28,870 nucleotides of DNA from an uncultured Methanomassiliicoccales archaeon (GTDB lineage Archaea > Thermoplasmatota > Thermoplasmata > SG8-5): positions 1 to 28,870 of the forward strand of contig CALKWP010000020.1 in assembly GCA_938004075.1 (NCBI GenBank), read 5' to 3'. Shown here piece after piece: positions 1 to 6,811 of the stretch (positions are counted from its first letter, which is position 1; each line of letters begins with the position of its first letter). The position numbers and the translations under genes are program-made. Under the pieces are notes generated by a model that ran no database searches, was not told the origin of the DNA, and saw nothing but the letters and a program-made list of their open reading frames with translations.

Positions 1-154
1 ATCGCATTCTGTTGCCCAGCGAATCGCATCCAGCTTGACGGGCTCAAATCGACCCTTTGCTGTCACTCATTGGTGGCAGTGGGAACGTCTGAAATCAGGA
101 GTAAACCGGCCTTCAAGAATAGAAGATGGATTATTTTTTGTCGTTACCTGCCAC

Positions 155-1543
155 TCAACGTGGAAAGCGCATGGAAAACTTGGTTAAGCCTCTCTCGGAC
201 ACCACCGAGACCTCTCCGCCATGTGCCTGGACAATCGAGCGAGTAATAGCCAATCCAAGGCCAGAGCCTTCTCCGTAGTGTTGGCGTGAAGCATCTGCTC
301 GGTAGAATCGGTCAAACAACCTCGGGAGATGTTCTGGCGCGATAGTTTCTCCTGTGTTCTCTACGGAAATAACGGTTTCGCCCTCTGGACTGTCCTTGAG
401 TTCGATAGAGATACGGCCGAGTTGTGGGGTGTGGCGGACGGCATTGGAGAGTAGATTGCCTATGGCACGGCGTAGCATTAACCGGTCACCTGCAATGGAT
501 GCCTCTCCTGAACACGAGAGCCGCAATTCCTTCTCGTCTGCGTAAGCCTCGTAGAACTCCAACAGACTGGAAACTTCGGCCCCTAGGTCCACTTCTTCGC
601 GGAGCGGAATCAGCAGATTGTTGTCGGCCTTCGCAAGGAACAACATATCAGCAATGGTTCTCGATAGCCGCTCAAACTCCTCAGCATTTGACGCCAACAC
701 GTCCTGGTACTCTTCCAGTGTTCGGGCCTTGGATAGCGTGACCTGAGTTTGGGTCAGCAAGTTACTGACCGGGGTACGCAGTTCATGGGCAAGGTCGGAT
801 GAAAAATCTGAGAGACGTCGAAAGGAGCCCTCCAGCCTGGCCAGCATGCTGTTAAGCGTCCGGACGACTTCGGCAAGCTCAAGAGGGATATTGCCTTCCT
901 CTAGTCGCTGGTCCAACTTCTCCGCCGTAATATCCGCAGCATGACGAACAATGTCATGCAATGGCGCAAGGCCGCGACGTGCTGCTAATCCTCCCAAGAG
1001 TCCTGACAGCGTGGCAGCCAGTGCGACGACGGTCCACATCGTCAGCCTGAATGACTGCATAAAGTGCTCGTGATGCGTCAAATCAGTCGATAGGGCAACG
1101 GTAGTTGGGATACCACCTGGAATGCCTGTTGGCGCCGTTCCAACTATCCCTCGATAAAGATGTTGGTCGGACCCTATCCAGGTACGAGGGAATTGTGCAG
1201 CCGGGACTTGAGCCTGCTTTACCTCCGGAAAGGAAGCACCTTCGGATAGATAGAGTGGCTTTCCTGCCTCATTCCATACGCCGACAGCCAAGCCATGATG
1301 ACCAATCAAAGCAGCATCCAGTTGGGCGGGGATGGTTTCCAAGTCATTTGGGCTGCGAGTCGCTGCGAGGGCATGCTGAATAAGCTCCAGCTTGCCCTCA
1401 AGAAGCTCAAGGTCCATGTCCTCGAAATGACGCTCGACCAGCGAACCGATGACCAGGCCAAGCAGCAGCAGGACCGACGTCGAGACGACCGCGAACAGCA
1501 GCGTTAACCGGGTTGTAAGAGAGTTGCCTGCCACCCACTTCAT
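155..1543 (-). CDS. cusS: Heavy-metal sensor histidine kinase (CusS/CopS type)
   Basis: Inner-membrane sensor of a copper/silver two-component system; it should sense periplasmic metal and phosphorylate the neighbouring response regulator. The 462-residue protein has an N-terminal membrane segment (about 13-35), a periplasmic sensor region (about 36-165), a second membrane segment (about 167-188) and a HAMP region. The H-box is DLAHELRTP with phospho-acceptor His253. The N-box (NLLSNAVRHTP), the G1 box (VENTG), the FDRFYRAD segment and the G2 box (GSGLGLAI) follow in order, so the kinase looks intact. Length and layout fit the CusS/IrlB heavy-metal sensor family. Its ATG overlaps the regulator's stop codon by one base (TAATG on the minus strand), so the two are translationally coupled. 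The metal specificity (Cu/Ag) is inferred from the facing cus genes. No terminator is visible downstream. Confidence 0.93.
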   Translation of the reverse strand: MKWVAGNSLTTRLTLLFAVVSTSVLLLLGLVIGSLVERHFEDMDLELLEGKLELIQHALAATRSPNDLETIPAQLDAALIGHHGLAVGVWNEAGKPLYLSEGASFPEVKQAQVPAAQFPRTWIGSDQHLYRGIVGTAPTGIPGGIPTTVALSTDLTHHEHFMQSFRLTMWTVVALAATLSGLLGGLAARRGLAPLHDIVRHAADITAEKLDQRLEEGNIPLELAEVVRTLNSMLARLEGSFRRLSDFSSDLAHELRTPVSNLLTQTQVTLSKARTLEEYQDVLASNAEEFERLSRTIADMLFLAKADNNLLIPLREEVDLGAEVSSLLEFYEAYADEKELRLSCSGEASIAGDRLMLRRAIGNLLSNAVRHTPQLGRISIELKDSPEGETVISVENTGETIAPEHLPRLFDRFYRADASRQHYGEGSGLGLAITRSIVQAHGGEVSVVSERGLTKFSMRFPR

Positions 1544-2217
1544 TATTCGGCTTCCAGAACGTACCCCATGCCGCGGGCGGTATGAATGAGCTTTTGTTCG
1601 AACCCGTCATCGACCTTGGCACGGAGGCGGCGAATGGCAACCTCAATGACGTTGGTGTCGCTATCGAAATTCATATCCCAAACCTGGGAGGCAATCAGCG
1701 AGCGTGGTAGTACCTCTCCTTGGCGACGAAGTAACAACTCAAGCAGTGAAAACTCTTTTGAAGTCAGGTCGATTTTCTTGCCTGAACGGCTAACACGACG
1801 GCGCATCAAGTCGAGTTCTAGGTCGCCAGCCTTGAGGACGTCGGATTCTTTTGCCTTACCCCCACGCCGTAACAGGGTTCTGACGCGTGCCAGTAACTCG
1901 GAAAACGCAAATGGTTTCACCAAGTAGTCATCAGCCCCCAGTTCCAGCCCCTTCACCCGGTCTTCAACCGAATCACGGGCCGTCAAAAACAGTACGGGCA
2001 TTTCTTTACCGGCCCGGCGGATGCCCTGCAATACCTGCCAGCCATCGATACCCGGCAACATGACATCCAGCACCGCCAAGTCGTATGCCTCGGTCAGTGC
2101 AAGGTGAAGCCCATCCAAGCCATCTCTGGCTAGGTCGACCATAAAGCCGGCTTCTGATAGCCCTTGCTTAAGATAATCGCCTGTTTTCGGCTCGTCTTCG
2201 ACGACTAATATCCTCAT
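1543..2217 (-). CDS. cusR: Heavy-metal response regulator (CusR/CopR type, OmpR family)
   Basis: DNA-binding partner of the adjacent kinase and the probable activator of the divergent copper genes. The 224-residue protein has a receiver domain with the acidic pair at Glu7-Asp8, phospho-acceptor Asp51 (LAVLDVMLP) and the conserved Lys in YLVKPF. An OmpR/PhoB winged helix follows (DLTSKEFSLLELLLRR ... DTNVIEVAIRRLRAK ... GMGYVLE). An open frame continues upstream to 2280, but the start at 2217 is preferred: it has AGGGAG at good spacing, and MRILVVEDE is the normal family N-terminus. The stop overlaps the kinase ATG by one base. The leader between 2218 and 2291 contains a small hairpin (2264-2281). 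Family and start are clear; binding to the repeated element at 2292 and 3013 is inferred from position. Confidence 0.94.
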   Translation of the reverse strand: MRILVVEDEPKTGDYLKQGLSEAGFMVDLARDGLDGLHLALTEAYDLAVLDVMLPGIDGWQVLQGIRRAGKEMPVLFLTARDSVEDRVKGLELGADDYLVKPFAFSELLARVRTLLRRGGKAKESDVLKAGDLELDLMRRRVSRSGKKIDLTSKEFSLLELLLRRQGEVLPRSLIASQVWDMNFDSDTNVIEVAIRRLRAKVDDGFEQKLIHTARGMGYVLEAE

Positions 2218-2291
2218 CGAACTACTCCCTGTGATGCCTGTGTTACTGCTCATTTTGCGCTGAGGCGGCTGTTTAGCCACCTAGATAACGA

Positions 2292-2339
2292 AAATGTAAT
2301 TTGTCGGTCAGTATCTGGTTAGGTCGACTTCCCCAAAAT
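2292..2339 (+). promoter_or_regulatory. Candidate CusR operator and promoter before the cytochrome gene
   Basis: The 20-mer AAATGTAATTTGTCGGTCAG (2292-2311) recurs with 18 of 20 bases identical at 3013-3032. In both copies a likely -10 hexamer begins 39 bases after the start of TGTAAT; here it is CAAAAT at 2334-2339. GTAAT, GGTCAG and GGTTAG steps about 10-11 bases apart resemble the tandem half-sites bound by OmpR-family regulators. No good -35 is visible, as expected for an activator-dependent promoter. That CusR binds here is an inference. Confidence 0.6.
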
Positions 2340-2366
2340 GGTGCATGTTGAAAATAGGGGAAGTCC

Positions 2367-2996
2367 ATGAAGCAATTTCTTTTAGGTGCTGCGTCTGTAA
2401 TTAGTCTCGGGGCTATCGCAGGCTATGGCCTCATACAGAGTGGCAGCATTGACTTTGCTGCCGACTCACCGCACTCCACCGGTGTTACCAAGTTCATTGG
2501 CTGGGCACGCGAACAGTCCATAGCCAAGCAAGCCAAGGTGGTCGTCCCGCCTACCGACTTGGCATCCGAAGAGCGCATTCGCCGCGGCGCAGGAAATTAC
2601 GAGGCTATGTGTGTTGGTTGCCACTTGTCACCTGGTGTCGAGGATAGCGAGATACGCAAGGGCCTGTATCCAAGTCCGCCAAACCTGTCGCTGGCAGCCC
2701 CTGCAATCGAGGAACCTGTGGCAGATGCCCGCCGATTCTGGATTATCAAACATGGCATCAAGGGGTCCGGGATGCCGGCTTGGGCGAAAGGTGGGATGGA
2801 TGATGAAGCCATCTGGGACCTGACGGCCTTTATCAAAGTCCTGCCGAAGCTCTCAGCCACCGACTATCAGGCCCGCGTTGCCGCGAGCGAAGGACACTCG
2901 CACGCCGGCATGGAGCCCCCTGCCTTAGCATCGAGTTTGCCCAAACCTCATAACCATGACGGCCACTCCCACAGTCAGCATAAGCACAGCCACTAA
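2367..2996 (+). CDS. Membrane-anchored cytochrome c with His-rich C-terminal tail
   Basis: The 209-residue protein begins with a hydrophobic segment (about 4-24) that is either a signal peptide or an N-terminal anchor, so the rest should be periplasmic. A single haem-binding motif CVGCH lies at 82-86, and the likely axial methionine is Met136 in GSGMPAWA, the class I cytochrome c pattern. The C-terminus (about 174-209) is rich in His, with repeated HSH, HNHDGHSH and HKHSH steps, and could bind metal. A strong ribosome site (AGGGGAAG) precedes the ATG. It is the first gene facing cusRS and has its own copy of the candidate operator. A role in periplasmic copper redox or electron transfer with the next protein, CopG, is plausible, but no specific function is established by the sequence. 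Confidence 0.9.
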   Translation: MKQFLLGAASVISLGAIAGYGLIQSGSIDFAADSPHSTGVTKFIGWAREQSIAKQAKVVVPPTDLASEERIRRGAGNYEAMCVGCHLSPGVEDSEIRKGLYPSPPNLSLAAPAIEEPVADARRFWIIKHGIKGSGMPAWAKGGMDDEAIWDLTAFIKVLPKLSATDYQARVAASEGHSHAGMEPPALASSLPKPHNHDGHSHSQHKHSH

Positions 2997-3012
2997 GCTC
3001 TATTCATTACCG

Positions 3013-3060
3013 AAATGTAATTTTTTGGTCAGCTTACTGTTGGGTGCAGATACCTAAACT
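3013..3060 (+). promoter_or_regulatory. Second candidate CusR operator and promoter before copG
   Basis: AAATGTAATTTTTTGGTCAG at 3013-3032 matches the element at 2292-2311 in 18 of 20 bases. A -10-like TAAACT lies at 3055-3060, exactly the same distance (39 bases from the start of TGTAAT) as in the first copy. The copG start is at 3103. This implies that the copG-cusFCBA genes can be transcribed separately from the cytochrome gene under the same regulator. Confidence 0.6.
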
Positions 3061-3102
3061 TTGTGCCTATACCTTACCTATCACTGCTCAACGAAGGTCG
3101 AT

Positions 3103-3537
3103 ATGTTCAAAATCAGCCCACTCATTATTGCCTTGTCTCTGTTTGCCGGCATCAACGTGGCCCAGGCGGCAGAGCGTGTTGAGGTGTTCAAAAGCCCGTA
3201 TTGCGGCTGTTGCGAAAAATGGGTCGAGCACATGCGCAAGGCCGGCTTCGACGTGGTTACCAAGGACGTCAATGATGTTCCGGCAGCGAGAAAGGCTGCC
3301 GGGATGCCCGAGCGCTTCGGCTCATGCCATACGGCCAAGGTGGGCGGCTACGCCGTGGAGGGACATGTTCCCGCTGCTGATGTCCAGCGCCTGCTGAAAG
3401 AAAAACCCAAGGCGGTCGGCTTGGCAGCGCCGGGCATGCCTCAAGGCTCACCGGGCATGGAAACCAATAACCCACAACCCTATGAGACGCTGCTCGTTCA
3501 GGCAGACGGCAGCTACAAAGTTTTCGCTAAACATTAA
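3103..3537 (+). CDS. copG: DUF411 / CopG-family periplasmic copper protein
   Basis: This 144-residue protein belongs to the DUF411 family found in copper resistance clusters; members such as CopG are periplasmic thioredoxin-like copper-binding proteins thought to handle copper redox state. It has a signal peptide (about 1-22, cleavage after AQA). The conserved CGCC cluster is at Cys34, Cys36 and Cys37, followed by SCHTA with Cys75, EGHVP near 86-90 and PGMPQGSPGME near 110-120, all family hallmarks. An in-frame ATG lies 42 bases upstream, but the 3103 start is better: it has GAAGG five bases upstream and gives a clean signal peptide. Position between the His-tailed cytochrome and CusF suggests a shared periplasmic copper-handling role; that link is inferred. 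Confidence 0.9.
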   Translation: MFKISPLIIALSLFAGINVAQAAERVEVFKSPYCGCCEKWVEHMRKAGFDVVTKDVNDVPAARKAAGMPERFGSCHTAKVGGYAVEGHVPAADVQRLLKEKPKAVGLAAPGMPQGSPGMETNNPQPYETLLVQADGSYKVFAKH

Positions 3538-3560
3538 CCCTTATCTCTCGGAGAACCACC

Positions 3561-3899
3561 ATGAAGAAGTTGATTGCCTCCTTTGCTTTTATCGCTGCCC
3601 TGGCGCCTGCTTTCGCAATGGCCGCTGACCATGATATGCATGCCGGTCACGGTGCCATGCATTCGGAAGCCGCCCAAGCTGCACTGGTTGATGGCTTGGT
3701 GAAGAAGGTCGACAAGGCTGCTGGCAAGATAACCGTCTCTCATGACGCCTTGCCTAACGGCATGCCGGCGATGACCATGGCGTTCAAGGTCAAGGACGCT
3801 TCCTGGCTCGACAAAGTAAAGGATGGTCAGAAAATCCGCTTTACCTCGGACAACATCAACGGTGCGATGACCATCGTGCGCCTGGAATTGCCAAAGTAA
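3561..3899 (+). CDS. cusF: CusF-like periplasmic copper-binding protein with a Trp-to-Met change
   Basis: Small periplasmic chaperone (112 residues) expected to deliver Cu(I)/Ag(I) to the CusCBA pump. A signal peptide ends near AMA (about residue 21). A His/Met-rich stretch follows (DHDMHAGHGAMH), then the CusF OB-fold core. In E. coli CusF the site is one His, one Trp and two Met (H..W.xM.M). Here the matching segment is HDALPNGMPAMTMAF: His61, Met71 and Met73 are kept, but Met68 stands where the copper-capping Trp normally is, and the loop is one residue shorter. The fused CusF domain in the CusB gene downstream keeps Trp. GGAGAA lies upstream of the ATG. Family assignment is firm; altered affinity or metal preference is inference. 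Confidence 0.9.
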   Translation: MKKLIASFAFIAALAPAFAMAADHDMHAGHGAMHSEAAQAALVDGLVKKVDKAAGKITVSHDALPNGMPAMTMAFKVKDASWLDKVKDGQKIRFTSDNINGAMTIVRLELPK

Positions 3900-3948
3900 G
3901 GGTATGTTGGCACGCGGTGCCACCGGAAAACATCACGAGGACAAACAG

Positions 3949-5220
3949 ATGAAACGAATAACTACCTCGCGCAAACTCCTGTGCGCCGCGCTCACAGTTG
4001 CCTGGTGCCTGGGCGCCCAAGCCCAGGTTCAACCGGGCAGCAATGTTGAAAGCCTGCTTTCGCTGGCGCGGGAATCCAACCCCGACTTCGCCAGCATGCG
4101 CTATGAAGCGGATGCAGCTGCTGAACGCATCACGCCCGCCGGCGCGCTGCCCGACCCGAGGCTGCGCACGGAGCTGATGGACATTACCAAGGGCGGTTCC
4201 CAAAGCGCCTCCCTGTCTCCCAGCCGCGTCGGCAGCACGCGCTACACGCTGATGCAGGACATCCCTTGGTTCGGCAAGCGTGACCTGAAGCGTGAGATTG
4301 CCGAACTCGAGGCGGAAGGTGCTAAAGGGCGTGCCTACGGAACATGGAGTGAGGTCGCCACAAAAATCAAGACGACCTATGCGCAGTTGTACTACCTGAC
4401 CCGCAATGAAAGCCTGACCAAGGAAATCCTCGACCTAATGGTCCGTCTGGAAAAGATAGCCCAGGTCCGCTACGCCGGTGGCCTGGCAGCCCAACAGGAC
4501 GTCATCCGGGCCCAGGTCGAGCAGACCTCGATGCGCAATGAGCTCATCGCCATCGAAACCGAACACCACCATTTAATGACACGCATGAACGCGTTGTTAG
4601 GTCGTCCAGCGGCTGCACAATTAGCGATGCCCGAATCGCTGCGGCCATTGCCTGCACCAGCCAAGCTCGATTACGCCTCTCTTGAGGAGCGAGCTCGTGC
4701 CCGGAATCCAATGCTGTCGGCTGAAGAGCATCGCATCAAGGCCGCCGAGAAGAGCCGTGACCTGGCCTACAAGAATCGGTATCCCGACCTCACCGTGGGC
4801 GTTGTGCCCAATCAGATGCAGAACGAAGTGAAGCAGTGGGACCTGATGTTTGAAATCAACATTCCCCTGCAACAGTCCACCCGACGCGCCCAGGAGCGCG
4901 AGGCAGAAGCGATGGTGTCGGCGAGCCGCTCCAAGCGTGATGCAACCTCGAACCAACTCCTGTCTGACCTTTCCGCCAATATTTCCGAGCTGGAAGCCGC
5001 TCGGCGAACCGAACGGCTAACGACTGACAGCCTGCTGCCCCAGGCGGAACTGACCTTAAAAGCCGCACTGGCCGGCTATGAAACCGGAAAGGTCGACTTT
5101 GCGACCCTCCTGGATGCACAGCGCCAGATTCGCCAAGCAAAACTCAATCAAATTAAATCGCGTGCCGAGGCCCAAGTCCGCCTTGCCGAAATCGAACGAA
5201 TTCTCGGAGAAGACCTATGA
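3949..5220 (+). CDS. cusC: Outer-membrane efflux channel, TolC/CusC family
   Basis: Outer-membrane factor of the tripartite pump, forming the trans-periplasmic exit duct. The 423-residue protein has a Sec signal peptide (about 1-24, cleavage after AQA, no convincing lipobox). Two long TolC-type alpha-helical repeats follow, seen in LYYLTRNESLTKEILDLM and in the C-terminal GYETGKVDFATLLDAQRQI segment typical of the OEP family. An open frame extends to 3904, but ATG 3949 has a GAGGA ribosome site and starts right at the signal peptide. The stop overlaps the next gene as ATGA, a sign of translational coupling. It resembles the metal-pump OMF group (CusC/CzcC); monovalent substrate is inferred from the partner CusA. 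Confidence 0.9.
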   Translation: MKRITTSRKLLCAALTVAWCLGAQAQVQPGSNVESLLSLARESNPDFASMRYEADAAAERITPAGALPDPRLRTELMDITKGGSQSASLSPSRVGSTRYTLMQDIPWFGKRDLKREIAELEAEGAKGRAYGTWSEVATKIKTTYAQLYYLTRNESLTKEILDLMVRLEKIAQVRYAGGLAAQQDVIRAQVEQTSMRNELIAIETEHHHLMTRMNALLGRPAAAQLAMPESLRPLPAPAKLDYASLEERARARNPMLSAEEHRIKAAEKSRDLAYKNRYPDLTVGVVPNQMQNEVKQWDLMFEINIPLQQSTRRAQEREAEAMVSASRSKRDATSNQLLSDLSANISELEAARRTERLTTDSLLPQAELTLKAALAGYETGKVDFATLLDAQRQIRQAKLNQIKSRAEAQVRLAEIERILGEDL

Positions 5221-6800
5221 ACAAGGGAGTGATTGCCGCCGCCGTGGTTGCCGCGTTGGCCGCAGGTGGCGGCTATTGGGCTGGTCAGAAGAGCACGCCG
5301 ACCCCGCACGCCGATGTCGCTTCCAGCGTTGCAGCCGATACGGGCAAGAAGGAACGGAAGATTCTTTTCTACCGTAATCCAATGGGTCTTCCCGATACGT
5401 CGCCGACTCCGAAAAAAGACCCGATGGGCATGGACTACATCCCGGTCTATGAAGGCGAGCAGGATGACGAACCAGCCTCCGCCAACCAAATCAAAATCAG
5501 CACCGAGAAAATTCAGAAACTCGGCGTGCGCACCGAAGCCGCCACCCTGCGCAATCTGGACAAGGTAGTCCGTGCGGCCGGCCGCATCGAACCGGACGAG
5601 CGTCGTACCTTTGCCATCTCCCCGAAATTCGAAGGCTATGTCGAGCGCCTGCACGTCAATGTCACCGGCCAACCGGTCAGCAAGGGCCAGCCGTTGTTCG
5701 AGGTGTACAGCCCGGAGCTGGTTTCGGCCCAGCGTGAATACGCTATCGCTGTTCAGGGGCAAGAAAGCCTGAAGGGCGCCGAAAGCACCACCCAGGACAG
5801 CATGCGCCAACTGGCCGAGTCCAGCCTGGCCCGCCTGCGCAACTGGGACATCTCCGAAGAACAGGTGAAATCCCTGGCCAAGTCGGGTGAAACCCGGCGC
5901 ACGCTGACTTTCCGCTCACCGGTCAACGGCATCATCACCGAGAAAAAAGCTGTCCAAGGCATGCGCTTCATGCCGGGCGATGCCCTGTATCAAGTCGCCG
6001 ACCTGTCCTCCGTCTGGGCTGTGGCCGACGTCTTCGAACAAGACATCGGGTTGGTAAAGTCCGGTGCCAAGGCCAAGGTCAAAATCAACGCCTACCCTGA
6101 CAAAACCTTCGAAGGCACCATCAGCTATGTCTATCCGACCCTAAAGGCGGAAACCCGAACCATCCCGGTTCGCATCGACCTGCCGAACCCGAACAATCTG
6201 CTGAAGCCAGGCATGTTTGCCCAACTTGAATTGCCAACCACAGCCAAGGGCGCGGTCGTCACCGTACTGAACTCGGCGGTGATTGATAGTGGTACACGCC
6301 AAATCGTTCTGGTCCAGGCCAAGGAAGGTCGATTCGAACCTCGTGACGTTAAGCTCGGCGCTCGCAGTGATGACCGTGTAGAAGTTATTGAAGGTATCCG
6401 TGATGGTGAGCAGGTGGTCGTTGCCGCCAATTTCCTGATTGATGCCGAGAGCAATCTGAAAGCAGCTGTCGGTGGCTTCGGCCACTCTAGTCACGGTGGC
6501 GCAGCGCCATCCGATAAGCCGGCTGCTGCCAAGGTTGGCAACAAGGCCGAGGGCAAAGTCGAAGAGGTCGATGCCAAGGCGGGGACGGTCAGCATCACGC
6601 ACGGTCCGGTGCCCAGCTTGAAATGGCCCGGCATGACCATGGAGTTCAAACCCGCCAACGATGCCATCATGAAGCAGTTGAAACCAGGTGCTGCGATTGA
6701 CTTCGAGTTTGTCGAACGTGGCCAGGGTGAATGGGTTATCACATCCGTTCAACCTGCTAGCCAGCCTGCTGCCAAAGCCAACCCGCACGCCGGTCACTGA
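5217..6800 (+). CDS. cusB: RND periplasmic adaptor CusB with fused C-terminal CusF domain
   Basis: Membrane-fusion protein linking CusA to the outer-membrane channel. The 527-residue protein has an N-terminal anchor or signal (about 4-22). A small heavy-metal-binding segment follows (FYRNPMGLPDTSPTPKKDPMGMDYIPVY, about 51-78). Next come the HlyD-type beta-barrel, lipoyl and hairpin regions (about 95-415; VSKGQPLFEVYSPEL and VNGIITEK are typical). A His-rich linker (GHSSHGG, about 422-428) leads to a complete CusF-like domain at about 440-512. That domain keeps His462, Trp470, Met473 and Met475, the classic Cu(I)/Ag(I) site. The extra domain makes it longer than E. coli CusB. It overlaps cusC by four bases and precedes cusA by 11. 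Confidence 0.94.
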   Translation: MNKGVIAAAVVAALAAGGGYWAGQKSTPTPHADVASSVAADTGKKERKILFYRNPMGLPDTSPTPKKDPMGMDYIPVYEGEQDDEPASANQIKISTEKIQKLGVRTEAATLRNLDKVVRAAGRIEPDERRTFAISPKFEGYVERLHVNVTGQPVSKGQPLFEVYSPELVSAQREYAIAVQGQESLKGAESTTQDSMRQLAESSLARLRNWDISEEQVKSLAKSGETRRTLTFRSPVNGIITEKKAVQGMRFMPGDALYQVADLSSVWAVADVFEQDIGLVKSGAKAKVKINAYPDKTFEGTISYVYPTLKAETRTIPVRIDLPNPNNLLKPGMFAQLELPTTAKGAVVTVLNSAVIDSGTRQIVLVQAKEGRFEPRDVKLGARSDDRVEVIEGIRDGEQVVVAANFLIDAESNLKAAVGGFGHSSHGGAAPSDKPAAAKVGNKAEGKVEEVDAKAGTVSITHGPVPSLKWPGMTMEFKPANDAIMKQLKPGAAIDFEFVERGQGEWVITSVQPASQPAAKANPHAGH

Positions 6801-6811
6801 GGAATAGCGCG

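Noticed and set aside
1..154. Open frames at the left edge, with a faint look of an old repeated or mobile-element fragment
   Set aside because: No start, domain or terminal repeat can be supported within 154 bases; I see no definite feature here.
2264..2281. Seven-base-pair hairpin in the cusR leader (GGCGGCT with AGCCACC, one G-T pair on one strand)
   Set aside because: Short, with one imperfect pair and no T-run; it is not enough to call a terminator or regulatory RNA.
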